Shown here one piece after another: positions 7,635 to 15,301 of a stretch of 23,548 bases of DNA. The DNA is taken from contig JANXOQ010000198.1 in NCBI GenBank assembly GCA_025357775.1, forward strand, positions 1-23,548, in the 5' to 3' direction. The stretch is from Ferruginibacter sp. GTDB taxonomy: Bacteria > Bacteroidota > Bacteroidia > Chitinophagales > Chitinophagaceae. Position 1 is the first letter of the stretch; every line of letters begins with the position of its first letter. The notes under the pieces are model-generated. The model ran no database searches. It saw only the letters and a program-made list of their open reading frames with translations, and was not told the origin of the DNA. A program made the position numbers and the translations under genes.

Positions 7635-7982
7635 TTATGCGCCCGCTGTAGCAGCTACCAAAGCAGCACTTGCAGCTGCTTCAGCCGCAGAAGACGTAGC
7701 ATTTGCATCATTATTTACATTTGCCATACTTACAAAACCATAGCCCCATCCTTTCAGTTCATTCACCCATGCAAGTGAGCCATCTTTTGCATAAAGGCAA
7801 ATTAATATTCCATTTAAACCAATGTATAATTTATCGCCTTCCAAACTTATTTGTCCGATAGCATAAGACGTATTTGATTTGATGTATTGTTTCAATTTTA
7901 TTTCCCATATTATGCTGCCATCTTTTTTATTTAAAGCTGCTACTTTTCCATTAGATAAAATAAATAATTTGTTTTGTTTCAT
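7635..7982 (-). CDS. Short PQQ-like beta-propeller repeat protein with Ala-rich tail
   Basis: The 115-aa protein contains about two PQQ-type propeller blades: VAALNKKDGSIIWEIKL (residues about 14-30) and LICLYAKDGSLAWVNEL (about 60-76), each with the A-x-(D)-G-x-x-x-W signature. Full propellers need six to eight blades, so this is either a self-assembling fragment or a degenerate gene. There is no signal peptide. The last 25 residues are almost pure Ala/Ser/Thr, a low-complexity tail. I recall similar short proteins in Bacteroidota, so it may be a genuine small family. A TAAATTTG promoter element lies 20 bases upstream. The gene precedes the DUF6934-like gene on the same strand with a 146-bp gap. 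Confidence 0.7.
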   Translation of the reverse strand: MKQNKLFILSNGKVAALNKKDGSIIWEIKLKQYIKSNTSYAIGQISLEGDKLYIGLNGILICLYAKDGSLAWVNELKGWGYGFVSMANVNNDANATSSAAEAAASAALVAATAGA

Positions 7983-8002
7983 TTTATGTGTTTAGTTTTT
8001 TT

Positions 8003-8010
8003 CAAATTTA
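8003..8010 (-). promoter_or_regulatory. Putative -7 element (TAAATTTG) for the PQQ-repeat gene
   Basis: On the minus strand TAAATTTG matches TAnnTTTG exactly and ends 20 bases before the ATG at 7982. No clear -33 element was found. Confidence 0.45.
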
Positions 8011-8403
8011 TACTAAAACCGAATTGTTTGTAAACTTTTATATAAATGGTTGGTTGTTTATAAGTACTATAAAAATCATAATATATAGGCAGTAATTATT
8101 ACTGTTTTAAGAAATAAAAAAATAAAGGGTAGATTTTACAGCATCTCATATTATACTTTATTGACCAGAAAAAATAACATAGACAATCTATAAATTATGT
8201 CGGGTAGCCGATATTTTCATAGCAACTTTTTTAATTTACAATGCTTCTTTTGATTAACCCAAAATTTTAGGAAAAAGTTCCAATTTTGGTTTCGATAATA
8301 TTTGCAACTTTATATTTTTAGGAAATAATGATTATCGAGGAATACAACTATTTTAAAATACAAAATATTTACTAAATTTACTTTCACAATTACATTTTTT
8401 ATA
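8011..8403. other. Non-coding divergent upstream region
   Basis: About 390 bp of AT-rich sequence lies between the PQQ-repeat gene (minus) and the peptidase gene (plus). No gene, RNA or repeat is recognised. The promoter of the peptidase gene should be here; TAATATTTG (8308-8318 region) and TAAATTTA near 8375 are only imperfect -7 candidates. Confidence 0.4.
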
Positions 8404-10563
8404 ATGAAAAAATTTCTTTTTTTTGCAATAGCCACTTTTTTAATAGCTACATCATTGCAAGCACAAAAATTATTTACTGCAGAAGATTATAATAAAGCCG
8501 TAAGTAGACTAGGCGTTAATTTAAATAAATTGATAGACAGAAATGCTGTACGACCACAATGGCTAGCCGATGGCAATTTTTGGTATAGTGTAAGAACAGC
8601 TACAGCTGTGGAATATGTATTAGTAAATGTAAAAGATGGCACAAAAAAAATAGCAGCAAAAAAAGAAGATTTAATTCCTATCGATAAAAATATTTCTCTG
8701 CCCAATGTAAAATCTACCGAGGTAATATCACCTGATGCTAAAAAAGTAGCTTTTATAAAAAACTGGAATTTGTATGTAGAAGACATTGCAACAAAGGCAC
8801 AAACACAACTAACTACTGATGGCGAAAAAAACTTTGGCTATGCTACTGATAACGCAGGATGGACTCACAGCGATAGAGCTGTTTTACTATGGTCTCCAGA
8901 CTCTAAAAAAATAGCTACTTTTAAGCAAGACCAAAAAAATGTAAGTAACATGTATTTGGTAAAAACAACCGTGGGTGCGCCCGAGCTTAGTGAGTGGAAA
9001 TACCCATTACCTCAAGATAAAGAAATTGTAAAAATACACAGGGTTATTATAGACATAGCAACCGCAACGGTAATAAAACTAAAAACTGCCGCAGACGACC
9101 ATCGCAGTACATTATGCGACGATATTAGCTGTGGTGGGTCTTTTGATGATAATATTTGGAGTGCAGATGGTACCAAGCTTGCATTTATATCTACCCCAAG
9201 AGACCATAAAAGTGCAACTCTTAGAATGGCAGATGCTACAACTGGTGAAGTTAGAGATGTGTTGAAAGAAACCGTAGCCACTCAATTCGAGTCAGGAAAT
9301 AAATCTAGTAACTGGCGGTATTTATCTGCTACCAATGAAATAATTTGGTTTTCTGAAAGAGATAATTGGGGGCATTTATATTTGTATGATGCTATTAGTG
9401 GAAAGCTAAAAAATAAAATTACAACGGGCAATTTTGTAGTAACAGAAATTTTGAAAATAGATGAAAAAAAACGTACTATTTTATTTGAAGCCAAAGGAAA
9501 AGAGGTTGGGCAAAACCCTTATTTTAGTTATTTATATTCAATAAATTTTGGAGGTAAAAATTTAAATTTGCTTACGCCTGAAAGTGGGAACCATGATATT
9601 ACTTTGTCGGATGATGGTAAATATTTTGTAGATAATTTTTCAAAGCAAGATGCACCAAACACTTCTATGCTAAGGGATATAAATGGCAAATTAATTTCAC
9701 AATTAGAAAAAGCAGATATAACTCGGTTGACTGCTACAGGTTGGAAAGCACCAGTACCTTTTACGGTAAAATCTGCAAATGGCAGTTTTGATTTATTTGG
9801 TATTATGTATCAACCCTCCAACTTAGACCCTACAAAAAAATATCCTGTTGTAAATTATATTTATCCTGGTCCGCAAGGTGGTGGTGTAGGCTCATGGTCT
9901 TTTTCTGCAATTGGTTCTAGCGACCATCAAGCATTGGCAGAGCTTGGTTTTATTGTAGTGGTTATAGAAGGTAGTTGTAACCCCAATAGGTCAAAATCTT
10001 TTCATGATGCATGCTATGGTAATATGGGAGATAATACCCTGCCTGACCAAATAAGTGGACTACAACAATTGCAACAAAAATATGCATATTTAGATTTGGA
10101 TAGAGTCGGCGTTTGGGGGCACTCAGGTGGTGGCTATGCTACAGCAGATGCAATGTTTAGCTATCCTAATTTTTATAAAGTAGGTGTAAGTGAAAGTGGC
10201 AACCACGACAATAGAAATTATGAAGACGACTGGGGTGAGCGCTATATTGGGCTGCTAGAAAAAGATAATTATGAAAAGCAAGCTAACCAGTTATATGCTA
10301 AAAATTTAAAAGGAAAACTAATGATAGCGCATGGCAATATGGATGATAATGTACCACCTTATAATAGTTACTTGGTAGTAGATGCACTTATAAAAGCTAA
10401 TAAAGATTTTGATTTAGTTATTTTTCCTAACGCAAGGCATGGCTATGGTGCAGATAGCTATTACATGATGCGCAGGCGTTGGGATTATTTTGTGCAACAT
10501 TTAATGGGGGCGGTGCCGCCAAAAGAATTTCAAATAAAACTTGCGCCAGATAGCAGAAAGTAG
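8404..10563 (+). CDS. Secreted S9 family (dipeptidyl peptidase IV type) serine peptidase
   Basis: The 719-aa protein has a signal peptide (MKKFLFFAIATFLIATSLQAQ), so it acts in the periplasm or at the outer surface. Residues of about 90-450 form the DPP-IV N-terminal beta-propeller (VLLWSPDSKKIA, IWSADGTKLAFISTPRDH). Residues of about 480-715 are the alpha/beta-hydrolase peptidase domain with a complete triad: Ser574 in GHSGGGY, Asp in the MDDNVPP motif (647 or 648) and His679 in NARHGYG. Length and order fit DPP-IV/prolyl oligopeptidase relatives in Bacteroidota, which release dipeptides, often X-Pro, during protein use. No partner gene is adjacent. A short AT-only hairpin follows the stop. 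Confidence 0.94.
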   Translation: MKKFLFFAIATFLIATSLQAQKLFTAEDYNKAVSRLGVNLNKLIDRNAVRPQWLADGNFWYSVRTATAVEYVLVNVKDGTKKIAAKKEDLIPIDKNISLPNVKSTEVISPDAKKVAFIKNWNLYVEDIATKAQTQLTTDGEKNFGYATDNAGWTHSDRAVLLWSPDSKKIATFKQDQKNVSNMYLVKTTVGAPELSEWKYPLPQDKEIVKIHRVIIDIATATVIKLKTAADDHRSTLCDDISCGGSFDDNIWSADGTKLAFISTPRDHKSATLRMADATTGEVRDVLKETVATQFESGNKSSNWRYLSATNEIIWFSERDNWGHLYLYDAISGKLKNKITTGNFVVTEILKIDEKKRTILFEAKGKEVGQNPYFSYLYSINFGGKNLNLLTPESGNHDITLSDDGKYFVDNFSKQDAPNTSMLRDINGKLISQLEKADITRLTATGWKAPVPFTVKSANGSFDLFGIMYQPSNLDPTKKYPVVNYIYPGPQGGGVGSWSFSAIGSSDHQALAELGFIVVVIEGSCNPNRSKSFHDACYGNMGDNTLPDQISGLQQLQQKYAYLDLDRVGVWGHSGGGYATADAMFSYPNFYKVGVSESGNHDNRNYEDDWGERYIGLLEKDNYEKQANQLYAKNLKGKLMIAHGNMDDNVPPYNSYLVVDALIKANKDFDLVIFPNARHGYGADSYYMMRRRWDYFVQHLMGAVPPKEFQIKLAPDSRK

Positions 10564-10587
10564 GGTTTATCAATCCCAGCTAGAAAG

Positions 10588-10610
10588 TTTAAATTATCAA
10601 ATAATTTAAA
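10588..10610 (+). terminator. Possible weak AT-only terminator hairpin after the peptidase gene
   Basis: TTTAAATTAT and ATAATTTAAA are perfect 10-bp inverted arms separated by CAA, followed by TTATTTT, 25 bp after the stop. The stem lacks G/C pairs, so termination strength is uncertain. Confidence 0.35.
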
Positions 10611-10719
10611 TTATTTTAAAGTTGAATGGCTTTGTATTTGCTGTGTTCAAGCAATAAGTGCAACTTTTTATTTTTTTAAAATAATTCAACAACGCATTTG
10701 CTGTAGGCATGTAAAACAA

Positions 10720-10750
10720 TTGAAAAAAACAATTTTACGATTTACCTTTG
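10720..10750 (+). promoter_or_regulatory. Promoter (TTG-N20-TACCTTTG) of the aminotransferase gene
   Basis: TACCTTTG (10743-10750) is an exact TAnnTTTG -7 box, with TTG at 10720-10722, 20 bases upstream. The -7 box ends only four bases before the ATG at 10755, so transcription should start at or next to the start codon. Confidence 0.6.
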
Positions 10751-10754
10751 ATCT

Positions 10755-11939
10755 ATGACTAACCGCCAACTTTTTCTTAATCATGTAGGGCAAACATCAG
10801 ACGCACCTTTGTGCTTAAACATTGTGCTGGCAGAAGGAAGCAAAATGTGGGATGCGGATGGGAAAGAGTACATTGATTTGATAGCAGGCATAAGTGTTTG
10901 CAATGTGGGTCACAGACACCCAAAAGTAGTGCAAGCCATAAAAGACCAAGCCGATAAATACTTACATATAATGGTGTATGGCGAGCTAATAGAAAACCCA
11001 CAGGTAGACTATGCAAAAACATTAACAGATTATTTACCTAATACATTAAACTCCGTTTTTTTTACAGCAAGTGGTAGCGAAGCTACAGAAGGCGCTATGA
11101 AATTAGCCAAGCGATATACCAATCGAACACAAATAATTTCTTTTAAAAACAGTTACCATGGTAGTACACAAGGTGCGCTAAGTGTAATGGGCAGTGAGTA
11201 TTGGCAACAAGCTTTTCGCCCATTATTGCCAGATGTGTTGCAGCTACGTTATAATAATTTTGAAGATTTAAAAAACATAACCGAACGTACAGCATGTGTA
11301 ATAGCAGAAAGCATACAAGCCGAAGCAGGTATTTTAAAACCACAGCATGGCTGGTTACATTCACTAAGGCAACGTTGCAACTGCACAGGCACACTACTGG
11401 TGTTAGATGAGATACAGTGCGGCTTTGGGCGCAATGGTACCCTATGGGCTTTTGAACAATTTAATGTAGTGCCAGATATTTTATTACTAGGCAAAGCCAT
11501 TGGCGGAGGTATGCCACTCGGTGCATTTATTGCTAATAAAAATATGATGGATTGTTTTACTTTTAACCCTGTGCTAGGACATATCAATACTTTTGGTGGA
11601 CATCCTGTAAGTTGTGCAGCAGGGCTTGCAGGATTAAACGTTTTGTTAGAAGATAAATTAATTGATACCGTTTTTGAAAAAGAAAAATTATTTCGTTCGT
11701 TACTAGTACATCATTCCATAAAAAATATAAGTAGCGCTGGGCTAATGATGGCAGTGGAGTTTGATAACTTTGAAACCAATAAAAAAATAATAGATAAATT
11801 AATAGAACAAGGTGTTTTTACAGACTGGTTTTTATTTTGTGCGCATGCTTTTAGGATTTGCCCACCGCTCAATATTAACGAGCAAGAAATAAGGAAGGCT
11901 TGTGGGATAATTATGGAGGTGCTAACCCAAATAAATTAA
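10755..11939 (+). CDS. Class III pyridoxal-phosphate aminotransferase (acetylornithine/4-aminobutyrate type)
   Basis: The 394-aa cytosolic enzyme belongs to the class III (fold type I) aminotransferases. It shows TASGSEATEGAMKLAKRYT (phosphate-binding region), the SYHGST motif, Asp218 in LVLDEIQCGFGR (contacts the PLP ring nitrogen), and the Schiff-base Lys247 in GKAIGGGMPLGAF, followed by NTFGGHPVSCAAG. Family members move amino groups between an omega-amino acid such as acetylornithine, ornithine or GABA and 2-oxoglutarate. The true substrate cannot be read from the motifs. The gene stands alone, without arg genes beside it, so an ArgD role is not supported by context. The promoter lies immediately before the ATG. 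Confidence 0.92.
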   Translation: MTNRQLFLNHVGQTSDAPLCLNIVLAEGSKMWDADGKEYIDLIAGISVCNVGHRHPKVVQAIKDQADKYLHIMVYGELIENPQVDYAKTLTDYLPNTLNSVFFTASGSEATEGAMKLAKRYTNRTQIISFKNSYHGSTQGALSVMGSEYWQQAFRPLLPDVLQLRYNNFEDLKNITERTACVIAESIQAEAGILKPQHGWLHSLRQRCNCTGTLLVLDEIQCGFGRNGTLWAFEQFNVVPDILLLGKAIGGGMPLGAFIANKNMMDCFTFNPVLGHINTFGGHPVSCAAGLAGLNVLLEDKLIDTVFEKEKLFRSLLVHHSIKNISSAGLMMAVEFDNFETNKKIIDKLIEQGVFTDWFLFCAHAFRICPPLNINEQEIRKACGIIMEVLTQIN

Positions 11940-12030
11940 ACCTTTTTTTTACCACTCATGTAAAACAAATATCTAACTTTAGTGCGTTACCATTATTTTG
12001 AATAAAAAATTAATATTTAATCATTTCAAC

Positions 12031-12813
12031 ATGATAGAAGTTCAAAAAATTTCCAAACAATACAGTCTTACTAAGAAGCAGCAAAAAGAATTACAAACAA
12101 ATGCATCATCAATTAATGCTGTAAATAATGTAAGTTTTACTTGCACACCTGGTAGTGTGTTTTCTTTGCTTGGTGCAAATGGTGCTGGCAAAACTACCAC
12201 GCTACGCATGATTTCTACAATACTAAAACCCACCCAAGGAGATATTATTGTGGGAGGAGAAAGCGTACTAAACAACCCAGAAAAAGTAAGAACGAAAATT
12301 GGTTTTCTTACTGGCTCTACAAACCTATACGATAGGCTTACTCCAGCAGAAACAGTACAATATTTTGCAGATTTGCACGGTATGGATAGAACTATTTTTG
12401 AACAAAGAAAAGATAAACTTTTTACGCAGCTAGGTATACATGAGTTTTCTAAAAAAAAGATTGCTCAAATGAGTACAGGCATGAAACAAAAGGTATCTAT
12501 TGCCCGAAGCATGATACACGACCCTAGCATTGTAATTTTTGATGAACCTACTTCTGGCTTAGATGTAATAACGGCAAATAGCATTATTGAACTGATAAAA
12601 CAATGCAAGCTAGAAGGTAAAACGATTATATTTTCATCGCATATAATGAGTGAGGTAGATTTACTTTGCGATGAACTAGCCATTATTCATAAAGGCAATT
12701 TAATTTATAGCGATAGTATGAAAAATTTTAGAACACAGCATGTGCATCAATCATTAACGGAAGCTTTTATTGATATAGTAAAAAATAATGGAAGGAAAGA
12801 ATTGTTAGCATAA
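12031..12813 (+). CDS. ABC transporter ATP-binding protein (NatA-like)
   Basis: From the ATG at 12031 this is a 260-aa ATPase. It carries Walker A GANGAGKTT (Lys54), the signature STGMKQK (from Ser148) and Walker B VIFDEPTSGLD (Asp171, Glu172), followed by the switch-region IIFSSHIMSEVDLLCD. The frame extends upstream to a TTG at 11998, but that TTG is within promoter-like sequence and adds 11 residues before the usual family start MIEVQKISK, so I prefer the ATG. The protein should power the permease encoded 59 bp downstream. The closest known types are the NatA/CcmA-like exporters; NatAB exports sodium, but the substrate here is unknown. Confidence 0.92.
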   Translation: MIEVQKISKQYSLTKKQQKELQTNASSINAVNNVSFTCTPGSVFSLLGANGAGKTTTLRMISTILKPTQGDIIVGGESVLNNPEKVRTKIGFLTGSTNLYDRLTPAETVQYFADLHGMDRTIFEQRKDKLFTQLGIHEFSKKKIAQMSTGMKQKVSIARSMIHDPSIVIFDEPTSGLDVITANSIIELIKQCKLEGKTIIFSSHIMSEVDLLCDELAIIHKGNLIYSDSMKNFRTQHVHQSLTEAFIDIVKNNGRKELLA

Positions 12814-12872
12814 ATTTTAGACTTCAACAACTTAAACTTTGAAATTTCAATCTCAACCCTGAATTTACAACA

Positions 12873-14048
12873 ATGAATACCATACTAACCGTCTACAAAA
12901 AAGAAATAAAAGACACGCTAAGAGACAAGCGCACCCTCATTACTTCAATAGTATTACCTGCAGTTATTATTCCATTATTACTTTTTGGAATGACAAAGCT
13001 AATGAATACTTTAATGAAAAAAGAGTCTGATAAAAAACTAAAAATTGCTTTAATAGGGAATACAGAAGCATTTAAAAAACAATTAGAAGACACTACAATC
13101 TCACTTATATCTTCATACGCACTAGAAGATGGCAAAACCGCTATTGCAAAAGATAGTTTGGATGCAGTAATAGAATTTACGCCTGAATTTACAGCTAATG
13201 TAAACGAACTTAAATCGGGCAAAATAAATTTGTATTATAAGAGTACAAATTTAATGTTGGAAAAAAGAGTTTCAGAAAAAATAGATGGCATAAAAAATGG
13301 TATTTTAAATGAGCGACTTAAAAAATTAAATATTACCCCTGAAACCCTTGTTCCATTTGATGTAACTAAAGTAGATATAGCTACTGCAAAGGAACAAATT
13401 GGTAAAATGGCAGGTGGTTTTTTACCTTATATTTTTATTCTCTTTTGTTTTTTAGGTTGTATGTATCCAGCAATAGATTTAATAACGGGGGAAAAAGAAA
13501 AAGGCACTATGGAAACATTGCTTACTTCCCCAGCATCTCGTTTTCAAATATTGATAGGTAAAATATTAGCTATTGCTACAATTGGTTTATCAGCGGCATT
13601 AATGACTATTATTGGCATGGTTGGTGGTTTAAAATTTATGCCCAATTTACCACCCGATTTTTTAGCTACTGTAAATGATATGGTGAGTATAAAATTTATA
13701 ATTATGCTTTTTGCAATGCTTATACCATTAAGCATATTTTTTGCAGGTATAATGTCTGCTTTGGTTATAAAAGCAAAAAGTTTTAAAGAAGCGCAAAGTA
13801 TTTTAACACCCGTAAACTTTATGGTAATTATACCTGCAATAATGGCTACCATACCTGGTATAGTATTAACATGGCAAACAGCTTTTGTACCTATTTTAAA
13901 TATAGCACTAGCTACAAGAGAAATAATTGCTGGCACAATAAATATAGGGCAATATGTAGTAGTAGTGTTATCGCTAATTGGTTTTGCTTTGGGTGCTGCG
14001 TTTTTAAGCTATAAGCAATTTAGTAAGGAAGGTATGGTGCTGAAATAG
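12873..14048 (+). CDS. ABC transporter permease (NatB / ABC-2 type)
   Basis: The 391-aa integral membrane protein has one N-terminal membrane helix (about residues 20-41), a large non-membrane domain (about 45-175) and about five to six further helices from residue 180 on. It starts with the typical YKKEIKDTLRDKRTLITSI motif and contains LITGEKEKGTMETLLTSP, both hallmarks of NatB-like ABC-2 permeases. It pairs with the ATPase gene 59 bp upstream to form an exporter. Exported substrate could be Na+ or a small molecule; the sequence does not tell. A WG-repeat gene follows on the same strand after 70 bp, but I think that one is a separate insertion. Confidence 0.92.
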   Translation: MNTILTVYKKEIKDTLRDKRTLITSIVLPAVIIPLLLFGMTKLMNTLMKKESDKKLKIALIGNTEAFKKQLEDTTISLISSYALEDGKTAIAKDSLDAVIEFTPEFTANVNELKSGKINLYYKSTNLMLEKRVSEKIDGIKNGILNERLKKLNITPETLVPFDVTKVDIATAKEQIGKMAGGFLPYIFILFCFLGCMYPAIDLITGEKEKGTMETLLTSPASRFQILIGKILAIATIGLSAALMTIIGMVGGLKFMPNLPPDFLATVNDMVSIKFIIMLFAMLIPLSIFFAGIMSALVIKAKSFKEAQSILTPVNFMVIIPAIMATIPGIVLTWQTAFVPILNIALATREIIAGTINIGQYVVVVLSLIGFALGAAFLSYKQFSKEGMVLK

Positions 14049-14118
14049 TAAATATTTATTGGTTTTTAAATATATTATCATTTTTTTTAAAACAACAATC
14101 AATGTTAGCAACAATTTT

Positions 14119-14760
14119 ATGACGACCCCAAAATATTATATTGCAACATTAATTTTAATATTATTTTTTTTGACCTCTTTTGGACAAAAGAGTAAGATAA
14201 ATTTTTTGTTAGCATTTAGTGATGGTTCTTCAGGACAAGAATTATGGGGTTTCAAAACAACCTCAGGTAAAATTGCAATTAAGCCAAAATATGAAATTGT
14301 TGGCACAGACACTTTATATGATTTTGCATTTGTGACAATAAAGTATAAGTGGGTAGCAATTAATAAGAAAGATAGCATAATTCTGACACCATATATTTTC
14401 GACAATGGACCAGATTATTTAGACAATGGACTTTTTAGATTTGTTGAAAATGGAAAAATAGGTTTTGCAAATGAAAAAGGACAAAAAGTTATTCCTGCAC
14501 AATTTGACTTTGCATTTTCTTTTAGTGAAGGACTTGCAGCATTTAGCGTTGGAGGTAAAATGGAAAAATGGGATAGTGAACATTCCACTTGGAATGGTGG
14601 ACTTTGGGGTTTTGTAAACAAAAAAGGACAAGTTGTGATTAAGCCACAATTTGACAATACTTATGAATTTAGAGGATTGACTTGTGAAGTTTGGACTATA
14701 GACAAAAAACACATTTTAATAGACAGAAAAGGAAACAAAATAAAGACATTAACTAAATGA
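14119..14760 (+). CDS. Secreted WG-repeat protein
   Basis: From the ATG at 14119 the protein has 213 aa, beginning with a signal peptide or membrane anchor (IATLILILFFLTSFGQ). At least three WG repeats follow: LWGFKTTSGKIAIKPKY (about residues 42-58), IGFANEKGQKVIPAQFD (about 115-131) and LWGFVNKKGQVVIKPQFD (about 157-174). WG repeats are beta-rich modules of unknown function, common in Bacteroidota. The frame stays open back to 14059, but those 20 extra codons cross the GTTAGCA boundary repeat and would bury the signal peptide, so I reject that start. Glycine codons favour GGA, apparently more than in neighbouring genes, which fits acquisition. The gene is flanked by the module repeats described above. 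Confidence 0.83.
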   Translation: MTTPKYYIATLILILFFLTSFGQKSKINFLLAFSDGSSGQELWGFKTTSGKIAIKPKYEIVGTDTLYDFAFVTIKYKWVAINKKDSIILTPYIFDNGPDYLDNGLFRFVENGKIGFANEKGQKVIPAQFDFAFSFSEGLAAFSVGGKMEKWDSEHSTWNGGLWGFVNKKGQVVIKPQFDNTYEFRGLTCEVWTIDKKHILIDRKGNKIKTLTK

Positions 14761-14778
14761 CCGAAAAAAACTGTTGCT

Positions 14779-14972
14779 AACAAGGGGTTTTGTGCAAGTT
14801 GGGCAGACGGAATAACAATGAGCATTTGTAATTCTGTTCAGCTTTTGTTTCGGCAGACGGAATGCTATCGGCTTTTGCACTTATCTTAAACTTTGGTATT
14901 TCAATTTTGCTTCGATTCCAGGCAGAAGGAATACTAATTCCCAACCTAACTAAAGGTCCCAGCCGATAACTG
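14779..14972 (+). repeat. Dispersed hairpin-bounded repeat, copy 2
   Basis: This copy starts GGGGTTTTGTGCAAGTTGGG, contains GCAGACGGAAT twice and GCAGAAGGAAT once, and ends CCCAACCTAACTAAAGGTCCC. It aligns with the minus-strand copy at 6662-6850 over most of its length. Its 3' arm is more decayed, so its terminal hairpin is weaker than in copy 1. Confidence 0.75.
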
Positions 14973-15284
14973 TAGCTTACATAACTTCATATAGAGAAGT
15001 AAAAGCATAACTAATATGTTTTTGTAAATACCATTTCAAACCCAAAAAAGAAAACTCATTATATATACAAAGCAGTAAATATTATTGCAAATAAAAATAC
15101 AGTTTCAAAACAAGTTTATACATTGTTTTTGATTTATAAGATTATAAAAACTTAGTAAGCTTTGTAAATAATAACCAAACTTATAATTACAACATATATA
15201 TTGATGTGTAGCATACTTCCATATTGGCACTACTTGCTTTTAATTTTGCCATTTAGCCAATTTTCACTTTAACTAATTGAGTAT
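14973..15284. other. Non-coding stretch upstream of mfd
   Basis: AT-rich sequence of about 310 bp with no open frame, RNA or repeat that I can support. The mfd promoter begins at its right edge. Confidence 0.45.
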
Positions 15285-15292
15285 TATCTTTG
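15285..15292 (+). promoter_or_regulatory. Putative -7 element (TATCTTTG) for mfd
   Basis: TATCTTTG matches TAnnTTTG exactly and ends nine bases before the ATG at 15302. A weak -33-like TTTC lies about 19 bases upstream. The expected leader is only a few bases. Confidence 0.5.
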
Positions 15293-15301
15293 CTTTGAAT
15301 T

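Larger units (their letters stand above)
14103..14972 (+). mobile_element. Cassette-like module 2 (WG-repeat gene + hairpin repeat)
   Basis: The gene is enclosed by a perfect 10-bp inverted repeat, TGTTAGCAAC at 14103-14112 and GTTGCTAACA at 14773-14782. The latter leads directly into the dispersed repeat. GTTAGCA and GCTAAC resemble the GTTRRRY and RYYYAAC core sites of integron cassettes. The architecture matches module 1 on the opposite strand. No integrase is visible, and the 3' core (GATAACTG near 14966-14973) is degenerate, so mobility is inferred only. Confidence 0.45.

Noticed and set aside
11998..12030. TTG start giving 11 extra residues on the ABC ATPase
   Set aside because: The TTG is within promoter-like sequence and the ATG at 12031 matches the usual family start.
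14059..14118. Upstream ATG for the WG-repeat protein
   Set aside because: It would cross the module edge repeat and bury the signal peptide; the ATG at 14119 is a natural start.
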